In this document: in pieces, positions 26,379 through 37,454 of the stretch
How positions within the stretch are numbered: the first letter of the stretch is position 1
How the letters are laid out: each line of letters begins with the position of its first letter
Origin: Terebella lapidaria
Taxonomy: Eukaryota > Annelida > Polychaeta > Terebellida > Terebellidae
Direction: 5' to 3'
DNA length: 64,000 nt
Assembly (NCBI GenBank): GCA_949152475.1
Contig: OX424557.1
Location: 26,907,462 to 26,971,461, forward strand
The notes under the pieces: generated by a model
The model's input: only the letters and a program-made list of their open reading frames with translations
What the model was told of the DNA's origin: nothing
Databases searched by the model: none
Position numbers and translations under genes: made by a program

Positions 26379-28037
26379 TCACACGCCTTTGTACGTGACA
26401 TCGTTTTCAACATTTGCAATTAGGGGCACCCTATGATATCGTGGTTTGCGCTGGTCCAGGTACATGATGATGCCTGCCGTCATAACGTATACAGTGGTAA
26501 CCAGAAACATGTGTCCACAGAGATGGAAACCAAATAATGCCACAATCCCACGAACATTTCTGGCGTTCTGGTGTTTCCAAGATGGGTTGTGTTTCTGCCC
26601 TAGATAAATGATGATCATAGGCACATATATGTGTATTACCAAATATCAGTTCTACACGGATACCCATATATATTTATCTGTCGTTTTGCATGAAACGGAA
26701 TGTGGTATAATAATAAATTGATTGCAATTTCGCATTTTACTTCAGGAGCTCACGATTCACATCATTTGCATGACAGCCTGTTTTACAGGTACGTATATCA
26801 CTTTGAATATTATTCTCAATTCAATTGTACAACTTATACAAATCCAGAACTTAGTGGGCCCTACCTGGGAATGGCAAAGGATTGTACAGGATTGTGGCTG
26901 AGTGTAAAGTCCAGGAACCCAGAACCATCACTCCATAGATACGTGCCACATGGGCGGTGATCGACATCGGACAGAATATTTCCACAATGACGCTGGCTCC
27001 GATCCACACTTGTACTGCTACTGGTAGGATGTGGATCATACCCTCCAACGGATCCTGTTTTGAAACATGAAAACAAATATCAAAAATTGAAAAAATATGA
27101 AAACAAATATCAAAAACAAAAATTAGGCTGAAGTGAAGCTGTGTCGAAAGTTCTGGAGATGCAGTTGGCTTGTATGGTGTCATTATGAATAACATTGATA
27201 ACTGTGCAACGAATTGACATCCTGCTGTGATATATTCAAGTATTCCACTGCACAACCCACCTTCTCCGGGTTATCCGAGTGGTAATAGAAAGCCCAGGCA
27301 TACCAGAGAAACGACAATGCACAAGTCAGTCGCTCCCAGTTTTGTGGGAGAGGAACTCGGAAGTGACCTAACAGGTCTACCAACCCGGACAGAACGAAGG
27401 ATCCATATATAGACATATGCATCAGGTGACTCACGCCAGACATGTGATTATGTTTGTCCACAAAACTCGGCCCATTATCCACACATTCGGCTATGAAACC
27501 TGAAACAGAAGAACGAAACCATCTGGAAATACGAGCTAGCAATGGCCAGAATATATGAACATTTATCATAAGATTGGTAGCTTGTGATAAATTGATGGAG
27601 GGTAACACACAATAAATTTCTACCTATGAGAGGAAATAAAATTTTCCCGAAGATTTCCACTGGAACTTGTCGTTTTATTGTCACTGGATAACTTAGCTGC
27701 GGTAGGAATTCCTCGCCGACGGCTTGGCACTGTGTGACAGAAGTCTTGAACTTTCAATACCGAAATTATGTCATCAAACATAATATGCATGTGCAAATAA
27801 ATTCTGAATTAGAACTTGTACGAAGAAGAGTACAATTGTCAACATCATACTAACCTCACATAATACTGATGTTCGAATGGAATTAAATATGATATCAGTA
27901 TTCTATATCAGTATAGACAGAAAAACTACGTATGCTCGTTGTACCCTTATATAGGCTGGAAATGCTTTGAACATCCACCAGGCTCCGAGGACCAAGAAGA
28001 ATAGAGCTTCGTCAGCGTGACCCGCGAAATTCCCCAT
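26379..28037 (-). CDS. TMEM45-like: TMEM45-like (DUF716) multipass membrane protein, gene 1; five exons
   Basis: Coding exons on the minus strand, in transcript order: 27945-28037, 27624-27729, 27261-27499, 26865-27054, 26379-26599. All introns are GT-AG (the third donor is GTGGGT), phases are 0,1,0,1, and the joined frame is open for 282 codons plus TGA. Exon 1 starts MGNFAGHADEA, the conserved start of this family. Exon 3 carries the HLMHMSIYG motif, exon 4 has GSW...PFPG, and exon 5 begins GQKHNPSW. I read six to seven hydrophobic segments. TMEM45/DUF716 proteins are 270-290-residue membrane proteins; the biochemical role is unsettled. An AATAAA in transcript sense (26158-26163) lies about 215 bases past the stop. 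Start chosen at the first ATG, supported by identical start placement in genes 2-4. Confidence 0.88.
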
Positions 28038-29160
28038 TTTTTTGTCCTTGAAAATAATCGTGAACTATTCTCAAAACATATCTTGGACATCAACTTGGAT
28101 TTATATACTCCATGTGCGCTAAAAATAATACTCGATTATTATAATGTATGTATATCCTTTTATATCATAAAGTTGTTCCTCACCAAACACCTGGTGCACC
28201 CAAATACCTCTATCCAAAACCTCGTAAAACGCCTGCCAATACTGCCCGGCATGACATTCTGTGTAAATTATGTGACGCGTCGGTTATCTCCGAACAAATG
28301 GTCCAGGCAATTATGTACACGATATGGGAGTGTTTCAAGAGATTTGTTTACAAACCACGATGTTTGTAGTTTGTGGCGTCTTAGTTAACCTCAATACACA
28401 CATATTCCATGTCCTTTCAGGAATGAATTTCTCACAGGTATATCTCGTATGCAATGAATATGTTCAAGGTATGTATTATAATGAGTGCTGCTTACTAGCG
28501 CATACACGTTTAAATATATGTGAAGATTCGTGAAACGGCGTCGTTCATAAGCATCCTAGATGTGAATGTAAAAAAGTTTATGCTGTTTCTGATACACATA
28601 CGAATAGAAACCAAGTTTCATGTTTTCTAACAAAACATTTTGTTATCATCATTTACGCTCGTACCTTCAGGGGCAGACAGGGTGTAAAATACAGCTGTCT
28701 CGCATACTCAATGGAGCCGGCGAAACAATTTTGAAATCCTAAACAAGCCATATATCAGACGTGACAAATTAGCTGTGAATATATGTTTGGGCTTTGTTTT
28801 TATTTCATAAATGTTGTCGGTTTGTCACAGACTTGATTTGTGTATGGTAATACGTCGATACTTACCCTCATACCATTGAGCTAGTATACCACCAATTGGT
28901 TTATGATTGGTATATATTTATATATTCTGTATATCTGTTTCGGTTTTGGGCAGTGATATACTAATTTCATCTGGTGTATAGTAGAATCACCCATATTCAG
29001 CACAAGGTCTGCTCCTGGTGAGGCCAATGTTGCTTTAGCGGCGAAAGTGTGGTTGCATTTTAGGTTCGTTGTTATCATTATAAAAATCCTGTTTTGTTGG
29101 TGCTACTCGGTCGATACTTACACACAAGACTTCCTGAGTGTCCTCTGTAAGATATGTACT
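28038..29160. repeat. 5' flank of TMEM45-like gene 1 (duplicated with the pseudogene flank)
   Basis: Non-coding. 28180-28560 is a close copy of 36790-37160, the flank of the pseudogene, including the words CCTGGTGCACCCAAA and TGGTCCAGGCAATTATGTAC. Open frames here (28017-28388) are broken in that copy. 28840-29120 is a diverged, internally deleted R1 repeat. A promoter could not be identified with confidence. Confidence 0.6.
28840..29120 (+). repeat. R1 repeat, diverged and internally deleted
   Basis: It begins and ends with the same GTCGATACTTAC word (about 28852 and 29110), as other R1 copies do, and contains the TGGTGTATAGTAGAA region of the monomer. Confidence 0.6.
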
Positions 29161-29474
29161 CTGCCCTGATCAGGCAAAATGCAGTAACTGCCAGGATGTT
29201 GTTTTGGAGGAAATCACACTTTAGTGTTTTTAGTATCTAGCTAGATAACACATAGTTCAATAAAAATTGTTCTTGTTTTGATTATTTGGATCAATGGTGA
29301 TAATTAACAATCTACTGGCCAAATATGATACGACTTATAAAATTAAAGATATGAGCGAAATTGTTCTTTGTCTGGATATTACCCCGTAAGTTATCATGCC
29401 AATAATCGGGTAAAAAGCAGTATCTTGAAAATATACATCTTGTGTTGCACGATCCGGGCAGTCAAGTGTTTTTT

Positions 29475-30540
29475 TTTTCCGATTGTGTTAAAGACGACGG
29501 ACAGTAAAAAAATTTTCTTGCACAAATATACTGCTTATGCTCATATGATATGCTACGAAATAAATAAATGTACGAATTCCATCGATATAATGCGCGTCTG
29601 GCACGATCAAAATGCTGTTCACAGTGCCCCAGCCATGCCGCGTGTTTCAGGTAAAAGAATCGTGACGTCACGATAGGTCATTACGTTTTCCATACAGCTG
29701 TATAGATACCTGAACGTTTTCCACGGATGCTGTGATCACCGCGGTGAGGTCGAAGAATTTTCATGCGTTGAGATGGCGTTCATTAAATGTTTGCGACACA
29801 ACCATTTTTGGGCAGAAGTATATTAAAATTTGCCACCATGTTCAGGAGAGTATATAGATGACACTGTTATGGTGAAATATATGGTTAACCTGAAAAATAT
29901 GCACATTCCATGCCCTAACATGGTCTCTAATCGGAAAATATATCAAGAGGGGTGATGAGTTATAACCCACAGGTAAATATGTGCTCATCAGAATTTTCTC
30001 AAAATTTGTCTGATTATCAAGTGATATGTGTAGATTGAAATCGTTGAATAAAAATTGGGGGTCACCGCGTTGGATTTGTTGCAAAACACTTTCGAAAGAG
30101 TTTAGCTATCCTTCGAAATCCGCCATATTATTAATTTCAAAATGAACTAACAGCCCCAGAAAAAAATCCATACGGTAGAAACTTCTAAAATTTAGTATAC
30201 ATGTCTAGTGGATTGTACACATGTAAAAAATGAAAAAAAAATTGGGGTTCACTGCGGCAGAATTTTCGCAATCTGCATTTGAATGCTGTATGTCGGACTA
30301 GGATCGTGCGCCCGTTTGCCACCAAAACGTCAGAGGTTTACCTATCGTGACGTCACACCATTCGCTGGAAGCTTCTTGAAGGGAGTCTCTACTACAGAGC
30401 GCCCACAGGACAACAGGATGCATATTTATTGAAAATATTGTTGCTATCATTTATAACCCATACGACTCCATCATATAAGGAAAAAATCCTGAATATTATT
30501 TTTTCACCGTCCGTCGCCTTTAAATGAAACATTTCGGAAA
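29475..30540. mobile_element. Nested inverted-repeat (foldback) element
   Basis: The left arm, with TTAAAGACGACGGACAGTA (about 29488-29507), pairs with the inverted right arm near 30499-30525. A second inner pair, CGTGACGTCACGATAGG (about 29661) against CCTATCGTGACGTCAC (about 30346), is also inverted. The two nested arm pairs suggest a foldback element about 1.07 kb long inside the larger TIR element. There is no coding content. Confidence 0.5.
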
Positions 30541-31179
30541 ACAATATGATCCACGACCTCTTTGGAAAAATTGGAACAAAATTGATACAAATACATGAGA
30601 ATCAATCAACCGATCAGATTCGGTCAGAGGAAACTAAATCGTTACCATGGTTTTGGGAAACATAGCCTAATATGTGAATCACAAAGAAAACGTTGACACT
30701 ATCGTTACCATGGTTACCCATTTTATCTATGGTAAGTTGAGAAGTCATTGTCTTTTTTATACCACTTACAATATAATTAGATAGTTATGTCCTTATAGAT
30801 TTGATATACTGAAATCAATGCTGATGAACATATGCGTGTTGAATGCGTGTATAAAATAACTTACTAAATCTGACACTGCAGGACGAAATCTGATTCTCTG
30901 ATTCTTGTGCAATAGACTGATCGTCAACATGGAAATAATCCTAATGATCAAACCCGTGACAAAAACAATTGTAAACTTACTGCAGCCAAGATATGAAATG
31001 ATGTATAAGCAATTGTATGCTTACTCCTGCATCTTGAAAACGCCATGTTTGAAAACAAAAACCAAAAATATGTTTGAAAACGAAAATACAGGTCGAAACA
31101 ATAGGGGAATTTCAGATTTAGTCCGCCTGATAAATGACCGTACGCTTGGAAACGCCCACAAACAGCCAGAGAAAAACTC

Positions 31180-31690
31180 CTTCAGCTTCTGGGGCTCTCA
31201 GACCCCAGGCCTATTCTACAATAGTCAGGGGCCTTAGTCAAATAATTGTTCAAATTGTGTTACAAGCACAATTTTTGGATCAGACCCCGCAGGCCCCAGG
31301 CCTTTTCTGTATTATAAATTTACACATCATTGGGATATATATATATATATATATATACATCATATTCGGCTATGGGACTGGAGGAAATTGAAATCCAAAG
31401 TGCAGGATTGCGGCATTGTTTGTGCATCTGGCAATACATAATACAAGTGAAAATAAAATAATGATATTTTCTCTCATCCTACTCTGCTATGCGCAACAGC
31501 CTTCCACAAGTCTAGGTTCTCTGTCACATTGACCTATATATTCTAATGTGCAATCTATCCAACTAAGGCGAAAGTCCATCGGATATCTTGGGAAGGCTCC
31601 AGCTTTTGGGGGCCTTGAGCGGCCCTCAGACCCCTGTCATCAAATGGTTCCCCCTCTTTCTAGGAAGTCTGCACACGCCCCTGATATTGT
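31180..31690. repeat. Fragment of the CAGGGGCGGG-type repeat family
   Basis: It shares the diagnostic words CTTCAGCTTCTGGGGC (31182) and GGGGCCTTGAGCGGCCCTCA (about 31607) with the array inside 59590-60858, and ends near ACGCCCCTGA (about 31675), resembling that element's right end. The left boundary is unclear. Confidence 0.5.
31338..31359. repeat. (TA)n microsatellite
   Basis: About eleven TA dinucleotides in a row. Confidence 0.9.
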
Positions 31691-33535
31691 ATGCCTAATC
31701 ATATAAGAAATGGACAGAGAAATGCAGTTTGTTCACAAAACATAACACCTGAATGTACAGGCAGAAAGCAGTAAGTCCGGTAAAAGAATGTTGATGATCA
31801 GGCAAAACGCAGTAATTTCAACATACTGCTTTTTGCCTGTCCACTCAGGCGTTGGAGCGGAGTTACTGCCTTTTACCAAGGCCGATATCTCCATATTGAT
31901 CAAGCCTATGGTCACCAAACTTTCACACAATATAGCGGACTTACTGCTGATTCGAATGACATGTCAAACTCAATATCGCCAAACATGGCAGTTACTGCGT
32001 TTTGCCTGATCAGGGCAGTACTGTTTACCAGTGCTCAGTGACAAAAGCTGAACAGTGGAGATGTATATGTTGACCTATTCAATACGAGACCCTGGTGGAG
32101 TAACCATCTCATACACAGTGATCCATGTCATAAACATTGACGTGTATTCTGGATACAATTGCCCGAACGATTCTTCATGATTGTAAGCACCCGAGTATGG
32201 CTGTAGACAGTCTACAATGACCAATGATCGTTGAAAATAACCATAGACTGTTATCAACAAATATCTTGGACAGCAGCTGGAATTTATATCATACACCACT
32301 TGAGACGTTAGATTGAAGGAGTGTTGTAGACCATACTATATATGATCCAATTACGAAATGATCCAGCACTTTGTCAAACATGAAGCAATATCTACATACT
32401 TCCGCTAAAAATGTTAACTCCTCGAAATCTTGAGGGCAATTTATGCTAAACCAAATCAATATTGCAATACCTGCCTGTCAATGTTTTATCCGTAAACATA
32501 TGATGTGTTCAATAATGGTATAAGTACTATGCAGTAACTCATTATAAAACTATACGAAATTATGATATTCTTTTCACCAACTTGATCTTGTTTGAAACTG
32601 ATCTCCGGTGCAAATTGTGACTTGTGTACTGTTCTGTACACCCGAAGACCTTTATTCAAAAGCTCGTAATACATGACAATTGTTTTCAAGTCATGTTATA
32701 CCATATTGTGATGCTACATGGAAACTACCCGACTCGGCAAATAGATTGATCTGTTGCATTGTCTTGCACCGGTGTAGTCGGCTTATGTTTTAGACGGTTT
32801 CAACACCACACATCATTGTGTTGCTTGCAGACACTCACTTCACAATGGGATGCGTCAGCTCTCTCACTCGTTGGAATAAATAATAACACGAATGTTTTTT
32901 TTTGTATTTTGCTATACCAGCTTCCACCAAGCTGTTGCCCGAGGTCCTGGTGGAGTTTATATTGTGCATCGATGCAGGTTTTGTTCTCATCAAAAGAGTG
33001 TTCCTTTTTTGTTTTCACAGGAATTTAGATCATTCTGTTTATTCTAACTGTGCTGAATACGATAGCCACGTATGCCTTTACTATACATAAATTATCCTCA
33101 ACACACAAGCTGTGATTTGTGGATACTGGAGACCTTGTGTCACTTGCTGTATAGTAAACAGGAATAATGACAATATAATGTCAAATATTGATTATTATAT
33201 CTACCTCATGTCTCTAGAGCTCTTATCATTCGCCTAGTGCAGCTTTAAAAAGACACACATTAACCAAATAGTTAATTTTTCAAGGCTACGAAACTGTGCC
33301 CGAATGTGAGGACCACCTTACGTTAGCGGAAGTTCGTTGCCATCATCAGTAGTTTTTGATCTGTTGTCGGTTTCCTGATAGCGTGTGCTCACAAGACTTT
33401 GATGCTGATGTCAAAACCATAAACAATGGGACTGGAGGGGAGTTAATATGTGAGGAAAATAGAATCACTGTTAACACGAATGACTGGTCGTGATGCAGAC
33501 TGCATTGTATGTTATACTTTACATACCATACTTTA

Positions 33536-33966
33536 CATGCTTTACGTTTGTTTTTGGCATCATCAAAATCTACTGTATTTGTGGTAATAGATTGATACCT
33601 ACATTCATACCACTGAGTCGGTGTCACTGCTTGCGGACGTTTAATCTGTCCCCGAGGATACCGTCAACTCAGTAGCCTTCTGGCTATTGATTAGGTACTT
33701 ATGTACTTGTCATATATCTGTTCCATGGGGTTTGTTTCGGATTTCTAAAATATTTTCATAGGTTGTTGGGCAGTTGTATACCAATTCCATCAGGTGTACA
33801 TTAGAAACAACTACATTTAACACACTGTCTGCCCCTGATGACGCCAGTGTGTCTTTGGATAAACTATTTGGTCGGGCTTTGTTTCTATTGCAAACTGTTG
33901 TACTTTACGTTTGTTTTTGGCATCATCAAAATCTACTGTATTTGTGGTAATAGATTGATACCTACA
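33536..33966 (+). repeat. R1 repeat, full monomer with duplicated ends
   Basis: A run of more than 60 bases starting TTTACGTTTGTTTTTGGCAT is present without mismatch at 33541 and again at 33904, 363 bases apart. The copy is therefore one complete monomer plus a partial repeat of the same end. Confidence 0.8.
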
Positions 33967-34152
33967 TAATTTGATTTGCCATCTTTTCAGTGTCCTGGAC
34001 ATATGTATTGTTATGTTCAATGGATATCAGTCCCATGCATTAATTATCAATAACTTGTACGATTCGCACATGACACCACCACATCCCGCTGGCAATTTGC
34101 TGTTGGGGCTCGTTTGGACATATACATATTGGTGAAATAACATCATTTGTCT

Positions 34153-35237
34153 AATTTCTGGATACTAAGCTTCCAGCTACGAAGATGAATGTGTGCTATC
34201 CTTTGGGCATCTTGAGCTTTTCTTTATATACAATTAAGGGATGAACATACACCAGCTAGTAAGTAGAAAGGGTTTGCGAAAAAACATACTTGTTACAATT
34301 GCTAACAGTGCACTATATGAACGAGTAGGACACGTATATCATTCACGACATCAAATGCATGATAGCCATTTCGTTTTATCATGATATTCATTGCATCAAA
34401 TATCATTAGGCGCCGTGATCTGATGTCACTAAGACGATGGGGACCAATACCAATGCCATTTCTGCCCCCAACACGCCACTCGAGGGGTCGAGGTCGCTCC
34501 TCTAGTTTTAGTACGACTAATCAATGATAAGCGACTCTCAAGGGTAGCAATTTCCTCGGGGCGCCTGTTTGATTATCGCTGTAATTGAATGTTGACGATG
34601 AAGGCCGGCCCTGTTGTTGGGCACGTACTGATGGCTTGGGGATCAGGATGATGGACTTCGGATACGTCCATTATACTCCATTGGTCCATTGGTTCACTGT
34701 CGATACGTATTTTCATAGGACCTACCTCCTTTGGATGTTGGGCAGTTGGTTGTTGTTGGTTGTTGGGTTGTTGGGCAGTTGTACAAAATGTATACTAATT
34801 CCATCAGGTGTACAGTAGAAACAACTACATTTAACACACTGTCTGCCCCTGATAACGCCAGTGTGTCTTTGGATAAACTATTTGGTCGGGCTTTGTTTAT
34901 ATTGCAAAATATTGTATTTTTCGTTTGTTTTTGGCATCATTAAAATCTCACTGTATTGGTGGTAATAGATTGGTACTTACACTCTCACACAATTGTTGCT
35001 ATTTGCCCCCGATATAATATCGTTCACTTTCCGTTTATAAACTACCGTATATACTATGTGCTTACTCAATTCTGCTTACTCAATCAAGTCAACTTGATTG
35101 GACACGTACATAATTTCTGGATACTAAGCTTCCAGCTACGAAGATGAATGTGTGCTATCCTTTGGGCATCTTGAGCATTTCTTTATATACAATTAAGGGA
35201 TGAACATACACCAGCTAGTAAGTAGAAAGGGTTTGCG
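34153..35237 (+). repeat. 127-bp direct repeat flanking an R1 insertion
   Basis: 34153-34278 and 35112-35237 are almost identical; I see one substitution (GAGCTTTT against GAGCATTT). They enclose about 830 bases with an R1 copy (34770-34985). Confidence 0.8.
34770..34985 (+). repeat. R1 repeat fragment
   Basis: Contains TACTAATTCCATCAGGTGTA, the TCTGCCCCTGATAACGCC word and the TGGTAATAGATTGGTACTTA end. It is preceded by a short GTTGGTTGTTGTTGG-type expansion of the GTTGTTGGGCAGTTG word. Confidence 0.75.
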
Positions 35238-35344
35238 GGTTTGATAACCCCGCCCCTGTACGATTGATATTTGAAACTGCATTTAAAGACACTGAATTTC
35301 CAGCTTCAATCAAAAAAGGGAAAGGCGGTATTATGTGGATATTT

Positions 35345-35600
35345 TGTTTTCGGTATTTTGTTTCGGATTTCTAAATTTATTTCATGCTTTGTTGGGCAGT
35401 TGTATACTAATTCCACCAGGTGTACAGCAGAAACAACTACATTTACCACACTGTTTGCCCCTGATGACACCAGTGTGTGTTTTGATAAAGTAATTGGTCG
35501 GGCTTTGTTTCTATTGCAAAATGTTCTATTTTATGTTTGTTATTGGAATCATCAAAATTTGGCTGTATTGGTGGTAATGGATTTATACTTACATTCAATC
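35345..35600 (+). repeat. R1 repeat fragment
   Basis: Contains TTTCGGATTTCTAAATTTAT, GTTGGGCAGTTGTATACTAA, TTGCCCCTGATGACACCAG and the end word GGTAATGGATTTATACTTAC. Confidence 0.75.
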
Positions 35601-35769
35601 ATAACTTTCCACATTCTCGGCCATGCAACATCACTAGTATCTGACTTGGGATTGTTTTAGACCCTTATTATTTCGTTGTTGTTGGTAGATATGTTGTTGT
35701 TGTAAAAGGTAGATGTCATACAATATGCATCGTACAATGAGTGCCTGTGGGTCACAGGTCTTTGTGTAT

Positions 35770-36650
35770 GACATCGTCTTTCAGCATTTGCGTCTAGGGC
35801 ACACTATGATAGTATGGTTTGTGCTGGTCCAGGTACCTGATAATGACTTCTGTCATAACGTACACAATGGTAATCAGAAACATGTGTCCCCAGATATAGA
35901 ACCTTAGAGATGTCACAATCCTATGGACGTTCTGGTGTTTCCAAGATGGATTGTGTTTCTGCCCTAGATATTCTCCGGTTATCCCAGTGGTAATAGGAAG
36001 CCCCAGCATACCAGACAAATGACAAGGTACATGACAGTCGATCCAAGTTTCTATTTTGTGGAATAGGAACTCGGGAGGTGGCCCAACAGGTCTGCCAAGC
36101 CCGACAGAACGAAAGATCCATACATAGACATATGCATCAGGTGACTCACGCCAGAAATGGCAAGTATATATGATGAGTAATCAACAATAATTAGTAGCTT
36201 GTGAAAAATTGATGAAGGGAACAAACAATAATTTTCTACCTATGAAAGGAAACCCAGTTTTCCCGAAGATTTCCACTGGAACTTGTCATTTCAATGAGAC
36301 CGGATAACTTAGCTGCGGTAGAAACTCCTCGCCGACGGCTTGGCACAAAGTGAGAGAAGTACCAAATTTCAATACCCAGATTCAGTTGTCAAACGTTACC
36401 ATGCATGTGTAAATAAATTCAGAATTAGAACTTGTACAAAGAATGTGTACAGTTGTCAACACCACACTAACCTCGCATAACACTGACACTCGAATGAAAT
36501 CAAATATGATAGCAGTGTATTATACGATTATAAGTAAATAAGCATGTATGCTCGTTGTATCCTTATATAAGCCGAAATGCTTTGATCATCCACCAGGCTC
36601 CGAGGACCAAGAGGCATAGAGCTTCATCAGCATGACCCGCGAAATTCCTC
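35770..36650 (-). pseudogene. TMEM45-like pseudogene (paralogue of gene 1), exon 4 deleted, start codon lost
   Basis: Remnants on the minus strand in gene order: exon 1 (about 36575-36645), exon 2 (about 36240-36350), exon 3 (about 35975-36120, C-terminal part only) and exon 5 (about 35790-35960). The start ATG of gene 1 reads ATT here, followed by an inserted base. The exon 3 end runs straight into the intron 4 acceptor and exon 5 with no exon 4 (junction near 35970), so one deletion removed exon 4 and its introns. The first half of exon 3, including the HMSIYG region, is represented only by flank words near 36121-36150. The surrounding intron and flank sequence also matches gene 1, so this is a segmental duplicate and not a retrocopy. 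Confidence 0.85.
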
Positions 36651-37309
36651 AATTCTTTTCCTTGAAAATAATCCCGAACTATTCTTGAATCATTTCTTGG
36701 ACATCTACCTGGATTTAGATACTCCATATGCGCAAACGATTATTGGAATGTTTGTATATCCTTCTAGGTCATAAACTTTTTCCTGACCAAACACTTGGTG
36801 CACCCAAAGACCTATATCCAAAACAAAAACTTCAATAAATGCCAATACCTCCCCGCATGACATGTGTAAATTATGTGATATCTTGGTTATCTCGGAACAA
36901 ATGGTCCAGGCAATTATGTACACGATATGGGGCGTTCATTCCAAGAGCTTTGTTTACGAACCACGATGTTTGTAGTTTGTCGCGTCTTAGTTCACAACAG
37001 TACATACAGATTCTATGTCATTTCAGAAGTGAATTTCTCACAGATATGTCTCGTATGCAGTGAATATTTTTTAAAGATATTTATAAAATGAGTGCTGCTT
37101 ACCAGCGCATACGCGTTATGTGAAGATTCGTGAAACAGCGTCGCTCATAAGCATCCTAGGCGTCCATAGATTGTTTTGCTATTTCTGATACACATACGAA
37201 CACAAACCAAGTTTCATGTTTTCTAACAAAAGGTTTCGTTATCATCATCATGTACGCTCGTACCTCCAAGGGCAGACAGGGTGTAAAATACAGCTAGGTT
37301 GGTCTGTTA
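36651..37309. repeat. Duplicated 5' flank of the TMEM45-like pseudogene
   Basis: Non-coding copy of 28038-28720. Aligning words include GGTGCACCCAAA, TGGTCCAGGCAATTATGTAC and CTCGTACCTCCAAGGGCAGACAGG. Confidence 0.65.
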
Positions 37310-37454
37310 TTATAAGGTTTGTTATTGACGTTATCCCAATCTTGTTTTGTTGGTGGTAATAGGTCGTTACTTATAGTGTCATACTATTGAGCCGGTGTCA
37401 CTGTTGGTGGACGTTACATCTATCCCCGAGCATACGATCAACTCAGTGATGTTT

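Larger units (their letters stand above)
29161..32018. mobile_element. 2.86-kb non-autonomous TIR element with 4-bp target-site duplication
   Basis: The left terminus CTGCCCTGATCAGGCAAAA (from 29161) and the right terminus (to 32018) are inverted repeats over 32 bases with a single mismatch. Both ends are flanked by TACT (29157-29160 and 32019-32022). The paralogous site near 39236-39260 lacks the element: there AAGATATG is followed within about ten bases by GTTTACCAGTGCTCAG, the same words that lie on either side of the insertion. Interior: an inverted-repeat element (29475-30540), a (TA)n microsatellite, a fragment of another repeat family (about 31180-31690) and a second inward copy of the terminal sequence (31796-31819). 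No transposase reading frame is recognisable, so the superfamily is not assigned. Confidence 0.75.
25870..32940 (+). repeat. Duplicated unit 5, containing TMEM45-like gene 1
   Basis: Runs from the block at about 25879 to its next copy at about 32955. After removal of the 2858-bp TIR element (29161-32018) it parallels unit 6. Matching segments are 25879-26290 with 32955-33320, the TMEM45-like gene 26379-28037 with the pseudogene 35770-36650, 28180-28560 with 36790-37160, the R1 copy ending near 29120 with that ending near 39205, and 32023-32240 with 39253-39460. Confidence 0.65.
32023..35735. repeat. Gene-free stretch between gene 1 and the TMEM45-like pseudogene
   Basis: Non-coding. It contains the end of unit 5 (32590-32940, a copy of 25530-25860), the start of unit 6, three R1 copies (33536-33966, 34770-34985, 35345-35600) and a recent 127-bp direct duplication (34153-34278 and 35112-35237). 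Open frames in the R1 copies are repeat-derived. Confidence 0.6.

Noticed and set aside
28017..28388. 123-codon plus-strand ORF beside TMEM45-like gene 1, with a similar frame at 36839-37063
   Set aside because: The two are copies of the same duplicated non-coding flank; the frames differ in length and are interrupted differently, so similarity alone does not show coding.
29161..32018. Host gene encoded in the 29-32 kb interval
   Set aside because: The interval is an insertion with inverted ends absent from the paralogous site, and its open frames (29368-29676, 30905-31237) show no domain.
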